A stretch of 12,229 bases of DNA from DATKYV01 sp035528275. Lineage in GTDB: Bacteria > Acidobacteriota > Terriglobia > UBA7540. Below, piece by piece: positions 1 to 7,505 of the stretch. Below the pieces are notes generated by a model. It was not told the DNA's origin and did no database searches. It was given only the letters and a program-made list of their open reading frames with translations. Location: positions 1 through 12,229 of the forward strand of contig DATKYV010000079.1 in assembly GCA_035528275.1 (NCBI GenBank), written 5' to 3'. The first letter of the stretch is position 1, and every line of letters begins with the position of its first letter. Made by a program: the position numbers and the translations under genes.

Positions 1-24
1 GCAATAGCGGGAGACCAAGCCTCG

Positions 25-732
25 CTATGGATTGCGCCCAGTCTCCCCTGCATCGAACATGTACCCGACGCCCCGCACTGTTTTCAGAAAGGCGCTGGAT
101 ACGGCGGGGAGTTCGATCTTCCGTCGCAGGCGGCGGATATAAGCGTCGACGTTTCGAGGCGTCACGAAACGGGATTCCCCCCAGACCTGGTCGAGGAGTT
201 GCTGGCGGGAAAAGATCCTTCCCGGCCGACTAGCCAGGAAGTGCAGCAAATCGAACTCTTGCTTGGTCAAGGATAACGGCCGACCGTCGAGCACGACACG
301 ACGCGAGGCGGGATCGAGGCTCAACCGCCCGACTTCGATGGGTTTTTCAATTTCCTCCGGCGGTTCCGCCCGGCGGAGCAGCGCCCTGACCCGCGCCAGC
401 AGCTCGCGCGCGCTGAAAGGTTTGGTGACGTAGTCGTCGGCGCCAAGTTCCAGCCCCACGACCCGGTCGGCTTCTGCCCACAGCGCCGTGAGGATCAGTA
501 TCGGAAGTTTTCGCAATTCGCGGTCCGCCCGAATCGCTTTGCAAACTTCCAGACCCGGGAGTTTGGGCAGCACGAGATCAAGAATCAACAGGTCAGGGCG
601 CGACCTCCTGACCTCTGCCATTCCCGATGCCCCATCATGCGTCGCCGCGACCTTAAACCCGTCACGCTCGAGCGTGCAGCGGATGATTCTCACGATGTCA
701 TCATCATCCTCTATAATGAGAATCCGTTTCAT
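25..732 (-). CDS. PhoB/OmpR-type two-component response regulator
   Basis: This cytoplasmic DNA-binding response regulator has 235 aa. The receiver domain spans residues 1-120: acidic pocket E8-D9-D10, phospho-acceptor D52 in LILDLVLP, T82 and K104 in the VTKPF motif. A winged-helix effector domain covers about residues 132-227 and ends in the RGVGY wing motif (220-224). Length and layout are typical of the PhoB/OmpR family. The reading frame stays open upstream to 924, but I chose ATG 732 because the receiver fold begins right there (MKRILIIEDD) and the longer form would overlap the dehydrogenase gene by 44 bp. The ribosome site is weak (GGCGG). A poor sigma-70-like promoter lies just upstream (755-783). 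No partner kinase lies beside it in the window; one could lie past base 1. The regulated genes cannot be told from the sequence. Confidence 0.93.
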   Translation of the reverse strand: MKRILIIEDDDDIVRIIRCTLERDGFKVAATHDGASGMAEVRRSRPDLLILDLVLPKLPGLEVCKAIRADRELRKLPILILTALWAEADRVVGLELGADDYVTKPFSARELLARVRALLRRAEPPEEIEKPIEVGRLSLDPASRRVVLDGRPLSLTKQEFDLLHFLASRPGRIFSRQQLLDQVWGESRFVTPRNVDAYIRRLRRKIELPAVSSAFLKTVRGVGYMFDAGETGRNP

Positions 733-754
733 GATCCGCCGTCCAGACTTTTCA

Positions 755-783
755 ATCTTAGCACACCGAGATTTGGCCGTCGG
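755..783 (-). promoter_or_regulatory. Weak candidate sigma-70 promoter for the OmpR-type regulator
   Basis: On the minus strand TAAGAT (755-760, 4/6 to TATAAT, preceded by TG-C as in an extended -10) follows CCGACG (778-783, 3/6 to TTGACA) at 17 bp. The octamer GCTAAGAT is also present in the stronger promoter before the sigma-54 activator (4668-4675), which adds slight support. It would leave a leader of only about 15-25 nt before ATG 732. Confidence 0.25.
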
Positions 784-880
784 TCCGAGTCGCGCACGGA
801 GGCGTAGCAAGACGCGCCGCTTCATCAAGAGATACCTGCAAGCCGGGCCGCGAAAGAAGAGAACCCGGAACCCTCCAATA

Positions 881-1813
881 CTACCCTTCCTCTCCGCGCC
901 GGCGCTTGACCATGTCGAGGACAAAGGCGTCGCGTCTCTGCTTGACCTTTTCGAAACTCTTCACCGACCAGTCGTAGAATCCTCTTCCGGACTTAACTCC
1001 CAATCTCTTCTGGGCGACGAGTTTGCGCAGCAGCCCCGGCGCCTCACGCTCCCTGTAAAGATCTGGCGAAACATACTCAACAACGCTCAGCACCAAATCC
1101 AATCCCACAGCATCCTGATGCTCGAAGATGCCGTAGACGGGAAGGCGAAGGCCGAATCCGCATTTTGCCGCCAGGTCCACATCCTCAGCATCCGCGATTC
1201 CCTCTTCGACGATGTGGATCGCTTCACGATAAAGGGCGGATTGCAGCCGGTTTCCGAGTTGTCCGGGGCGGTCCTTCTTGACGAGAACTGGCACCTTCCC
1301 GCAACGTCGAAGCAAGGCGCGAACAGCTTCGGCAACCTCAGCCGACGTTTCTTCGCCTTTGACGATCTCCACCAGCGGCATCAGGAAGGCCGGGTTCCAG
1401 AAGTGGGTGGTGAGAGTCCGCTCCGGGTGGCGGCATTGGGCGGCCACCGCCGTAATGCTTAAGGCCGAGGTATTACTGGCGAGGACCGCCGCCGGCTTCG
1501 CAATACTGTCCAGGCGGGCGAACAAGTCCTGCTTGAAGGTCAAATCTTCCGGTGTGGATTCGATCACCAAGTCCGCGTCGCTGACGGCGCGTTCCAGGTC
1601 CGAGGTCGATTTGACCCGTTCGAGGATTTCAAGTTCCGCGAGGCCGTGCTCGGCCAGCATCCGGCCCTGATCGCGCGCGGCGTTCAATCCCTTTGCCGAG
1701 GAGGCGTCAGTACGTCCGACGATCGTTGCCTCCACTCCCCCCATCGCCAAAACAACAGCAATGCCCGGACCCATCGTTCCGGTTCCAATCACCGCAGCTC
1801 GCGCAAAATCCAT
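881..1813 (-). CDS. 3-hydroxyacyl-CoA dehydrogenase family protein (NAD-dependent)
   Basis: The 310-aa soluble oxidoreductase is expected to convert (S)-3-hydroxyacyl-CoA to 3-ketoacyl-CoA with NAD+. The N-terminal Rossmann fold carries GTGTMGPGIA (residues 10-19), and E85 in VIESTPED matches the family glutamate. Catalytic and binding residues fit: S116 in SNTSALS, H137 in HFWNP, E149 in LVEIV (the usual His-x11-Glu spacing), and N188 in PGQLGNRL. The C-terminal dimerisation domain follows from about 182. A basic tail of about 25 residues makes it a little longer than Hbd/PaaH enzymes (about 285 aa). HFWNP instead of HFFNP, and the region around GFGLRLPVYGIFEHQDAVGLD, suggest a subfamily whose acyl substrate I cannot name. 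A GTG codon at 1819 is in frame, but GGAGG at 1823-1827 is properly spaced only for ATG 1813. The histidine kinase ends about 150 bp upstream. Confidence 0.92.
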   Translation of the reverse strand: MDFARAAVIGTGTMGPGIAVVLAMGGVEATIVGRTDASSAKGLNAARDQGRMLAEHGLAELEILERVKSTSDLERAVSDADLVIESTPEDLTFKQDLFARLDSIAKPAAVLASNTSALSITAVAAQCRHPERTLTTHFWNPAFLMPLVEIVKGEETSAEVAEAVRALLRRCGKVPVLVKKDRPGQLGNRLQSALYREAIHIVEEGIADAEDVDLAAKCGFGLRLPVYGIFEHQDAVGLDLVLSVVEYVSPDLYREREAPGLLRKLVAQKRLGVKSGRGFYDWSVKSFEKVKQRRDAFVLDMVKRRRGEEG

Positions 1814-1822
1814 GCTCACCTA

Positions 1823-1827
1823 CCTCC
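1823..1827 (-). promoter_or_regulatory. Ribosome binding site of the hydroxyacyl-CoA dehydrogenase
   Basis: GGAGG on the minus strand lies 9 nt before ATG 1813 but only 3 nt before the alternative GTG at 1819, so it decides for the ATG. Confidence 0.75.
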
Positions 1828-1891
1828 GCCTGCCTGGGCGCCGCAACCCTCGTGGATACCGCGAGGCGTCCCTATTAATGAAAACTTCGAT

Positions 1892-1934
1892 ACCACTCCT
1901 GCACTCCGGCAGCCCAATGGAGTGGTTCAGTGCA
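1892..1934 (-). repeat. Two interleaved inverted repeats between kinase and dehydrogenase
   Basis: Arms ACCACTCC (1892-1899) and GGAGTGGT (1919-1926) are perfectly complementary over 8 bp. Arms TGCACT (1900-1905) and AGTGCA (1929-1934) are complementary over 6 bp. The arms alternate, so the two stems exclude each other or form a strained pseudoknot. The element lies about 80 nt ahead of the dehydrogenase start in the transcript. There is no run of T directly after either stem, so it is not a standard terminator. Confidence 0.5.
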
Positions 1935-1966
1935 ATCAGCCGGCTTTCGTCGCCGACGGCAAGCCA

Positions 1967-3280
1967 TCAAAGCGGCAGACGAACCCGGGCCTCGCAGCCC
2001 CGCCCCGCCTTGCGATTCTCCAGCGTCAGCGTCCCGCCGTGTGCTTCGGCAATCTGCCGGCACAGCACGAGACCGATTCCCGAACCGGCGAGTTTGGTCG
2101 TAAAGAAGGGTACAAAAAGATTGGCAGGATTGGAAAGGCCGGGGCCTTCGTCTTCGACCCGGATTTCCAGATAATTGCCGTTTTTGCGCCACGCGACGCT
2201 CGCGCCTCCCCCCGTCTCCAGCGCCGCGTCTACAGCATTTCGGACCAAATTGATGAGGAGCTGTTCCAACTGGTCCCCGTCGGCCCTGACGGTCAATTCC
2301 GGCCCGGGCTCCAGTTTGACCTCCAGTCGGGTCTCCAGCCGCGTGGCGCGGCGAATCCACTCACTGACGTTCACGAGGCGGAGTTGAGGAGGCGGCAGCC
2401 GGGCCAGCCGCGCATAGGCGCCCATGAATCGGCTGAGCGCCTCGGCCCTGGCGCCGATAACCGCCAGCCCTCGCCGCGCATCTTCACGCCAATCAGCGGC
2501 GAGAGGCTCGCGGCGGAGCATGGTTTCCAGGCTTTCGGCCACGGAGCGAATGGGCGCGAGCGAGTTGTTGAGTTCGTGCCCCAAGACGCGAATCAGGCGC
2601 TGCCAGGCCTGCCGCTCCTCTTCGCGCAGCGCCCGGCTCAGGTCGGAGAGAACCAGCAATTGGTGAGGCAATCCACGCTCGCGGAAGGTGCTGCGATGAA
2701 TCTCCCAACGGCCCACCCTTCCGGGAAAACTCAACGGCGCAGTGCGCGGGCTCTCACTCTCCAGGCACTCGGCCAGGCGCAGATCGGCCGCTGTTCGTCC
2801 CAGAAGACGCCCCGCCGGCTGTCCCAGGAGGCGTTCTGCCGCCCGGTTGACAAGCTGCAATTTCTGCTCGCCATCAAAGGCAAAGACGGCGACGTCGATT
2901 TCCTCCATTACCTTGCGAAGCAGCGCGCTGGCCTCGAGCGCTCCCAGTCGCTGCTCGCGCAGCGTTTCGCTCAAAGCGTTCACTTCCAGGACGACTTCCC
3001 CCAGGGCATCGTCGCGTCTGGCCCCGCGGGCCCGGACGGAGAAATCCCCCTCGCGAAGCGCCCCCAATAGATTGGAAATGGTCCGAAGCGGGAAGACCAC
3101 ACGGTGGCGCACGGCGAAGGCAAACGCCAGCCAAGTTCCCACCACTAGCGCACCCAGCGTCACCTGGGTTCGCGAGCTGTAATCGCCCACCCAAAGAAGA
3201 ATGAAAGCCAGCAATGATCCCGGCAGTCCCGCCAGCAGGGCCAGGGTCAGGACGCGGCGCTCGTGGGAGGCAAGTTTCAT
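1967..3280 (-). CDS. Membrane sensor histidine kinase, NtrY-like (HAMP-PAS-HisKA-HATPase)
   Basis: This 437-aa inner-membrane kinase should phosphorylate the sigma-54 activator encoded just upstream. Order of parts: TM helix 11-30, a loop of only about nine residues, TM helix 40-57, HAMP about 58-112, PAS-like domain about 122-215, HisKA with the H-box VLGHELNNSLAPI (phospho-acceptor H235), then the ATPase domain with N-box (N344, N348), G1 box DEGPGL (377-382), F-box FVPFFTTK (389-396) and G2 box GSGIGL (399-404). All kinase motifs are intact. The ELNNSLAPI H-box is typical of kinases paired with NtrC-type regulators. With almost no periplasmic part it probably senses within the membrane or in the cytoplasm. 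Its ATG overlaps the stop of the regulator gene (ATGA, 3277-3280) and has no good ribosome site of its own, which points to translational coupling. Confidence 0.95.
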   Translation of the reverse strand: MKLASHERRVLTLALLAGLPGSLLAFILLWVGDYSSRTQVTLGALVVGTWLAFAFAVRHRVVFPLRTISNLLGALREGDFSVRARGARRDDALGEVVLEVNALSETLREQRLGALEASALLRKVMEEIDVAVFAFDGEQKLQLVNRAAERLLGQPAGRLLGRTAADLRLAECLESESPRTAPLSFPGRVGRWEIHRSTFRERGLPHQLLVLSDLSRALREEERQAWQRLIRVLGHELNNSLAPIRSVAESLETMLRREPLAADWREDARRGLAVIGARAEALSRFMGAYARLARLPPPQLRLVNVSEWIRRATRLETRLEVKLEPGPELTVRADGDQLEQLLINLVRNAVDAALETGGGASVAWRKNGNYLEIRVEDEGPGLSNPANLFVPFFTTKLAGSGIGLVLCRQIAEAHGGTLTLENRKAGRGCEARVRLPL

Positions 3281-4647
3281 AGACCGTATTTCTGCAGGCG
3301 GCGATAGAGACCACTCCGGCTGAGGCCCAGGGCCTGAGCGGCCTGGCTGACGTTTCCTCCGCTGCGCGCCAGGGCCTTCTGAATCAAAACGCGCTCGACT
3401 TCCTCCAAGCTCATCTGCTCGAGGCGCGGTGTGCCGTCCTGGGGCTCGCGCAAACCCAGGTCGCCCACACGGAGGAAAGTCCCCTGGGCCAGCAATGCCG
3501 CCCGTTCTACGGCGTGATCCAGCTCGCGAACGTTACCGGGCCAGGAATACTCCAACAGCGTTTTCATCGCCGCGTCGTCAAACCCGGCGAGTTTCTTCGA
3601 GTACCGCTGGGAGTATTTCCGGAGGAAGTGAACGGCCAAAAGCGGAATGTCTTCTCTGCGTTGGTGAAGGGGAGGCAGGTGGATTTCGATGGTGTTCAGG
3701 CGAAACAACAGATCTTCACGGAAGCGGCCGGCGGCAACTTCGGCGCGTACGTCCACGTTGGTGGCGGTGATCACCCGGACCCTGACTTGGCGAGTCTTCG
3801 AGGAACCGACGCGTTCGAGTTCGCCGGTCTCGAGCACGCGCAGAAGCTTCGCCTGCAGGTTGAGCGGCACGTTGGCAATTTCGTCGAGGAACAGCGTGCC
3901 GCCGTCGGCAAGCTCGAAGCGCCCCACGCGGTCCGCCTTGGCATCCGTAAACGCGCCCTTGACGTGACCGAACAGTTCGCTCTCAAACACCCCCTCGGCA
4001 AGGCCCCCGGCGTTGACGATCACCATGGGTTTTGCGGCGCGCGGCGAAAGGGCGTGAAGCTTGCGCGCCACGATCTCCTTGCCGGTGCCGTGCTCGCCGG
4101 TGATCAGGACGTTGGCGTCGGAGGGACCGACCCGCTCGAGCAGATCGAGCACCGGTCGCATCGCCGCCGATTCGGCAATGAGCGCGGGACTTCCCTCCGC
4201 CTGCAAAAGCCGGTTTTCCGTCTCTAAGCGCAAGCTTTTGCGCAGCGCCTGGCTCAGCTCGATTTGCGTGCGAAGAATGGAGAGCAACCGGGTGTTTTCC
4301 CAGGGCTTCTGGACAAAGTCGCGGGCTCCGCGCCGAATTACTTCCACTGCCAGGTCGATGCTGCCCCAGGCGGTCATCACCACGACGGGCAAGGTATTGT
4401 CCAGTACCTGAAGACGAGTGAGCAGGTCCAGGCCCTCCTGCCCGGAAGTGGTGTCGCGCGCGTAGTTCAGGTCGATCAGCGCCACGTCGAAGTCCTTCCC
4501 TTCCACGAGGCGCAGGACGCCGGCGGGCGAGGACGCGGATTCCGTCTGAATACCTTCGGCCTTGAGGAGCAAGCGCAGGGATTCGAGAACGTCTGGCTGG
4601 TCGTCGGCGATAAGAACGCGGGGAACGGTCAAGTCAGGGGTCTTCAT
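3277..4647 (-). CDS. NtrC-family sigma-54-dependent response regulator
   Basis: The 456-aa transcription activator has three domains. The receiver covers about 9-125 (acidic pair D15-D16, phospho-acceptor D59, T92, K114). The AAA+ domain covers about 154-385 (Walker A GEHGTGKE 184-191, sigma-54 loop GAFTDA 231-236, Walker B TLFLDEI with D255-E256, arginine-rich FREDLLFRLN 309-318, WPGNVREL 369-376). The C-terminal Fis-type helix-turn-helix covers about 430-456 (NVSQAAQALGLSRSGLYRRL). It would hydrolyse ATP to open sigma-54 RNA polymerase promoters once phosphorylated by the overlapping kinase. The sigma-54 loop reads GAFTDA rather than GAFTGA, a substitution also found in natural members of the family. 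GAAGG lies 4 nt before ATG 4647. Likely targets are the adjacent transporter genes, by position only. Confidence 0.96.
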   Translation of the reverse strand: MKTPDLTVPRVLIADDQPDVLESLRLLLKAEGIQTESASSPAGVLRLVEGKDFDVALIDLNYARDTTSGQEGLDLLTRLQVLDNTLPVVVMTAWGSIDLAVEVIRRGARDFVQKPWENTRLLSILRTQIELSQALRKSLRLETENRLLQAEGSPALIAESAAMRPVLDLLERVGPSDANVLITGEHGTGKEIVARKLHALSPRAAKPMVIVNAGGLAEGVFESELFGHVKGAFTDAKADRVGRFELADGGTLFLDEIANVPLNLQAKLLRVLETGELERVGSSKTRQVRVRVITATNVDVRAEVAAGRFREDLLFRLNTIEIHLPPLHQRREDIPLLAVHFLRKYSQRYSKKLAGFDDAAMKTLLEYSWPGNVRELDHAVERAALLAQGTFLRVGDLGLREPQDGTPRLEQMSLEEVERVLIQKALARSGGNVSQAAQALGLSRSGLYRRLQKYGL

Positions 4648-4667
4648 GGTGCCTTCGGCTGGTCCTT

Positions 4668-4696
4668 ATCTTAGCGCGGTCACAGGAATGTGTCAG
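4668..4696 (-). promoter_or_regulatory. Candidate sigma-70 promoter of the sigma-54 activator/kinase pair
   Basis: On the minus strand CTGACA (4691-4696, 5/6 to TTGACA) is separated by exactly 17 bp from TAAGAT (4668-4673, 4/6 to TATAAT). Transcription would begin near 4660, with a leader of about 14 nt to ATG 4647. A small dyad CACA-GGAA-TGTG (4681-4692) overlaps the spacer and the -35 hexamer and could be an operator; that part is inference. A housekeeping promoter here would let the pair be made independently of the transporter block. Confidence 0.5.
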
Positions 4697-4753
4697 TCGC
4701 CATTCGCAGTACCCGCCGGCTGCACCAGAATGCCTCCACCCGCGGCGCGGGAA

Positions 4754-4781
4754 TAGTGAATTCTGAATGGTGAATGGTAAA
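4754..4781. repeat. Heptamer tandem tract (4 units, NNBTRAA type)
   Basis: Four units in exact 7-bp phase, such as TAGTGAA and TGGTGAA, lie in the gap between permease A and the activator gene. The 32 bp from 4751 to 4782 match 10851-10882 at 29 positions, so this is one of a dispersed family. Confidence 0.75.
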
Positions 4782-4818
4782 TTGTCCCCCAGATGAGGTC
4801 TCTCTGCCGTCAGCAGGC

Positions 4819-4839
4819 AAGTGACAAGCGACGAGCGAG
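4819..4839. repeat. Heptamer tandem tract (3 units, AAGYGAC type)
   Basis: Three units in 7-bp phase: AAGTGAC and AAGCGAC, then a diverged third. The same AAGTGAC unit is seen at 10840-10846. Confidence 0.6.
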
Positions 4840-4883
4840 TCCAGAGATTCGCTCAAGGGCGCAACTTTACGATGTTGCATTGC

Positions 4884-4915
4884 TTCAATCACTCAATCAC
4901 CCAATCGCCCAATGG
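4884..4915. repeat. Octamer tandem tract (4 units, YYCAATSR) abutting a stop codon
   Basis: Four units in exact 8-bp phase, such as CTCAATCA and CCCAATCG. The tract ends 2 bp from the stop codon of permease A (4918-4920). Read as mRNA it begins within a few bases after translation stops and has the form ATTGRGYG. Confidence 0.85.
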
Positions 4916-4917
4916 TT

Positions 4918-7359
4918 TCACTCATAGCGTAAGGCCACCATGGGATCAACCTTCGTCGCCCGCCGCGCGGGGATGTAGCTCGCAAGAAGCGCCACGGCCG
5001 TTAGTAGGACTGCTGCAAGCGCAAAGGTCAGCGGGTCGGACGGGCGAATGCCGTACAGCATGCTCGATAGGAGGCGCGTCAGGCCAAACGCGCCTCCGAG
5101 GCCGATGACGATTCCCGCAAGCGTCAAGGTCAAGCCTTGGCCGGCTACCAGCTTCAGCACGTGTGCGCGGTCCGCGCCGAGTGCTATCCGCACGCCGATC
5201 TCGTGCGTGCGTTGCACCACGGAGTAAGCCATCAGCCCATAGAGACCCACGGCGGCTAAAACCACGGCCAGACCGGCGAAAATCCCAAGCAGCAGCGTGA
5301 TGAAGCGAGGTTGGGCCACAGATTGGGCGAGCGACTGATCCAGCGTCCGGATGTTGTATGCGGGTACGTTCTTGTCCAACGCGGCCACGGAACTCCGCAC
5401 AGCAGGAGCCAGATGCAGCGGGTCACCATCAGTACGCACCACCACCGTCATCAAGCCAATCGGGCTCTGCGCCAGTGGGACGTAACACTGAGCCTGCGGG
5501 TCTGCAGCGAGGCTGTATACCTTCACGTCTCCAACTACACCGACGATCTCGCGCATCGGGGGCTTGTCACCATAACCGTTACTGATGCCCGGTTGTATCC
5601 GCTGGCCGATGGGATCCTGATGGGGAAAGTACCGTCTTGCGAGCGTTTCATTGATGATCGCAACGGGGGGCGCTTTCAGATCATCGCGCAACGTGAAGTC
5701 ACGTCCCTCGCGCAGCGGTATCCCCAAGGTACGAAAGTAATCGGGCTTGATCGCCATGTAGTTTGTCACCGGTCGATCCGCCTTGGCGATCGGGCGCCCT
5801 TCAATATCAAAGCCTGTCTTCGCGTAGACTTCACTGAACGGCAAGCCAAACACGCCACTGGCCGAGCGAACTCCGGGTAGAGTGCGCACGCCCTCGAGGA
5901 CCCGCTCAAAGAATTCCATCTGGCGAGCCTGGTCATAGCTCGCGGGCGAATCAAGCCGCACGGTCAGAACGTGATGAGGATCGAATCCGGGGAGCACTCG
6001 TTCCAGGCGAAGAAAACTCTGGATCAGCAAACCCGCGCCCACCAGCAGCACGAGTGCAACCGCTACCTCGCCCGCCACCAAAGTGCCGCGAACGCGCCCG
6101 CCATGTGCTCCCTCAGATGACCCGCGACCGCCTTCCTTGAGGGATTGCGCAAGGTCAGACTTGAAGCCATACACGGCCGGCGCGAGACCGAACAGAAGTC
6201 CCGTGAGGAGCGACACCAGGCTCGTGAAGGCGAGGACGCGGCCATCCAGGTTGAACTGCGTCAGACGGGGAATATTCACGGGGCTCATCCGGATGAGAGT
6301 GTCCGTTCCCAACAGCGCCAGTAGCAGTCCAAGTGAGCCGCCGACGCACGCAAGCAGGGTGCTCTCGGTGAGGACTTGACGCATCACGCGGCCGCGGCTC
6401 GCGCCCAGCGCGGCTCGAATGGACATCTCTCTTTGTCGGGTCGTGGCTCGCGCCAGCAGTAAATTGGCGACATTTGCGGAGACAATGAGCAGGACGCAGC
6501 CGACGGCGCCCAGGAGAACGGCCAGCGCCGGGCGAACGCGGCCTACCAGATGGTCGAGCAGCGGGACCACGCGAGCTCCGCGGGGCATGTTTTCGGGATA
6601 TTCCTTATTTAGCACGCTGACGATGGCGGTCATTTCGGCCTGCGCTTGGCCGAGGGTAGCGTGGGGTTTGAGGCGCGCAATCGCGTCCAGATAATGCGCG
6701 CCTCGCTGTGTGGCCATGCCGCCGCCGGGTTTGGTGTCGACAGCGATGGTTGTCCAAAGATCGACCGGCTCGGCCTGGGTTGGAAATTGGAAACCCGACG
6801 GCATTACTCCGATCACCGTGTAGGCGCGGCCGTCGAGATCGATAGTCCGGCCCGCCACAGTCGGGTCAGAGCCGAATTGCCGCTGCCAGAGACCGTGACT
6901 CAGGATTGCGGGACTGCTGCCGTTTACCATGCCTGGCTTGTCTTCCTCGGAGACAAAGGGGCGCCCCAAAATGGGAGTCACGCCGAGCAGCGAGAGTAGG
7001 TCCGCGGATACAACGGCCCCTGAAAGGTGCACTGGTTCGCCCGAGCCGATGAGGGCGAAGTTTTCGGTCCGAAACACCGCCATCTCGTCGAACACGTGGT
7101 TCCGGGCCCGCCAGTCGAGAAAGTCCGGGTAGGAGGCGTTACTGTCGCGGTTGTCGCGTAGGACCGTTGAAATGACGCTCACCAGCCGGTCGGGCTGGGG
7201 GTAGGGCAATGGGCGCAGCATGACTGCGTTCACCACGCTGAAGATGGCCGTATTCGCCCCGATGCCCAGCGCCAGCGTCAGGACCGACACCGCCGTGAAG
7301 CCGGGGTTTTTGGCAAGCATGCGCAGGCCGTATTTCAGGTCCTGAAGCAACGTCTGCAT
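4918..7359 (-). CDS. ADOP/MacB-type duplicated ABC permease (permease A)
   Basis: The 813-aa inner-membrane permease carries two MacB_PCD-FtsX units in one chain. TM helices are predicted near 21-43, 278-303, 332-350, 375-397, 427-449, 688-712, 742-764 and 776-796. Large periplasmic domains lie at about 50-275 and 450-685. Coupling-helix motifs are repeated in each half: REMSIRAALGASRGRVMRQ (310-328) and RTHEIGVRIALGAD (717-730). The N-terminus LLQDLKYGLRMLAKNPGFT and the C-terminus ARRATKVDPMVALRYE mark the acidobacterial ADOP family. The frame is open to 7398, but ATG 7359 starts the conserved N-terminus and has GAGG 6 nt upstream. A separate ABC ATPase gene lies upstream (7501-8166), which is unusual for ADOP proteins. 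The substrate is unknown; family members export macrolides, peptides or lipoproteins, or transmit force. Confidence 0.95.
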   Translation of the reverse strand: MQTLLQDLKYGLRMLAKNPGFTAVSVLTLALGIGANTAIFSVVNAVMLRPLPYPQPDRLVSVISTVLRDNRDSNASYPDFLDWRARNHVFDEMAVFRTENFALIGSGEPVHLSGAVVSADLLSLLGVTPILGRPFVSEEDKPGMVNGSSPAILSHGLWQRQFGSDPTVAGRTIDLDGRAYTVIGVMPSGFQFPTQAEPVDLWTTIAVDTKPGGGMATQRGAHYLDAIARLKPHATLGQAQAEMTAIVSVLNKEYPENMPRGARVVPLLDHLVGRVRPALAVLLGAVGCVLLIVSANVANLLLARATTRQREMSIRAALGASRGRVMRQVLTESTLLACVGGSLGLLLALLGTDTLIRMSPVNIPRLTQFNLDGRVLAFTSLVSLLTGLLFGLAPAVYGFKSDLAQSLKEGGRGSSEGAHGGRVRGTLVAGEVAVALVLLVGAGLLIQSFLRLERVLPGFDPHHVLTVRLDSPASYDQARQMEFFERVLEGVRTLPGVRSASGVFGLPFSEVYAKTGFDIEGRPIAKADRPVTNYMAIKPDYFRTLGIPLREGRDFTLRDDLKAPPVAIINETLARRYFPHQDPIGQRIQPGISNGYGDKPPMREIVGVVGDVKVYSLAADPQAQCYVPLAQSPIGLMTVVVRTDGDPLHLAPAVRSSVAALDKNVPAYNIRTLDQSLAQSVAQPRFITLLLGIFAGLAVVLAAVGLYGLMAYSVVQRTHEIGVRIALGADRAHVLKLVAGQGLTLTLAGIVIGLGGAFGLTRLLSSMLYGIRPSDPLTFALAAVLLTAVALLASYIPARRATKVDPMVALRYE

Positions 7360-7365
7360 CACACA

Positions 7366-7369
7366 CCTC
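7366..7369 (-). promoter_or_regulatory. Ribosome binding site of permease A
   Basis: GAGG on the minus strand lies 6 nt before ATG 7359. It fixes this start against the upstream in-frame ATG at 7398, which falls inside an octamer tract. The site begins 3 bp from the edge of that tract. Confidence 0.75.
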
Positions 7370-7372
7370 AGA

Positions 7373-7412
7373 ATTGATCCATTGCCGTATTGGTTCATTG
7401 ATCCATTGAAGC
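7373..7412. repeat. Octamer tandem tract (5 units, ATTGNNNN), left arm of an inverted array
   Basis: Five units in exact 8-bp phase all start with ATTG, for example ATTGATCC twice. ATTGATCCATTGAA (7397-7410) is the perfect reverse complement of 7436-7449, giving a 14-bp stem with a 25-nt loop. The arm lies directly upstream of the ribosome site of permease A in the mRNA. Confidence 0.9.
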
Positions 7413-7433
7413 AGCAGGAGCCATCGCTTCAAC

Positions 7434-7505
7434 GATTCAATGGATCAATGATTCAATGACTCAATCTCTCAATCCCTCAATTACCCGATCGCTCGATCGC
7501 TCAAT
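7434..7505. repeat. Octamer tandem tract (9 units, NNNTCAAT), right arm of an inverted array
   Basis: Nine consecutive units keep an 8-bp phase with a constant TCAAT or TCGAT end and a variable first triplet, for example GATTCAAT and CTCTCAAT; the seventh (7482-7489) ends CCGAT. A diverged tenth unit, GCTTCAAC, sits at 7426-7433. The right end overlaps the last codons of ATPase B: its TGA stop (7501-7503) is inside the first mRNA unit. The 18 bp at 7434-7451 recur exactly at 8338-8355. Confidence 0.92.

Noticed and set aside
733..924. 64-residue N-terminal extension of the OmpR-type regulator
   Set aside because: It overlaps the dehydrogenase gene, is basic and of low complexity, and precedes a perfect receiver-domain start at ATG 732.
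488..1462. 324-codon open frame on the plus strand
   Set aside because: It spans the antisense of two well-supported genes and the gap between them, with no recognisable motif.
1646..3070. 474-codon open frame on the plus strand
   Set aside because: It lies opposite the histidine kinase, whose motifs are complete. The translation has no recognisable domain and is a shadow of high-GC coding sequence.
4680..4892. 70-codon open frame on the minus strand between permease A and the activator
   Set aside because: It is made largely of repeat tracts, overlaps the promoter and lacks a convincing ribosome site.
7373..7505. CRISPR-like array
   Set aside because: Units are 8 bp, degenerate and without spacers; no cas genes are present.
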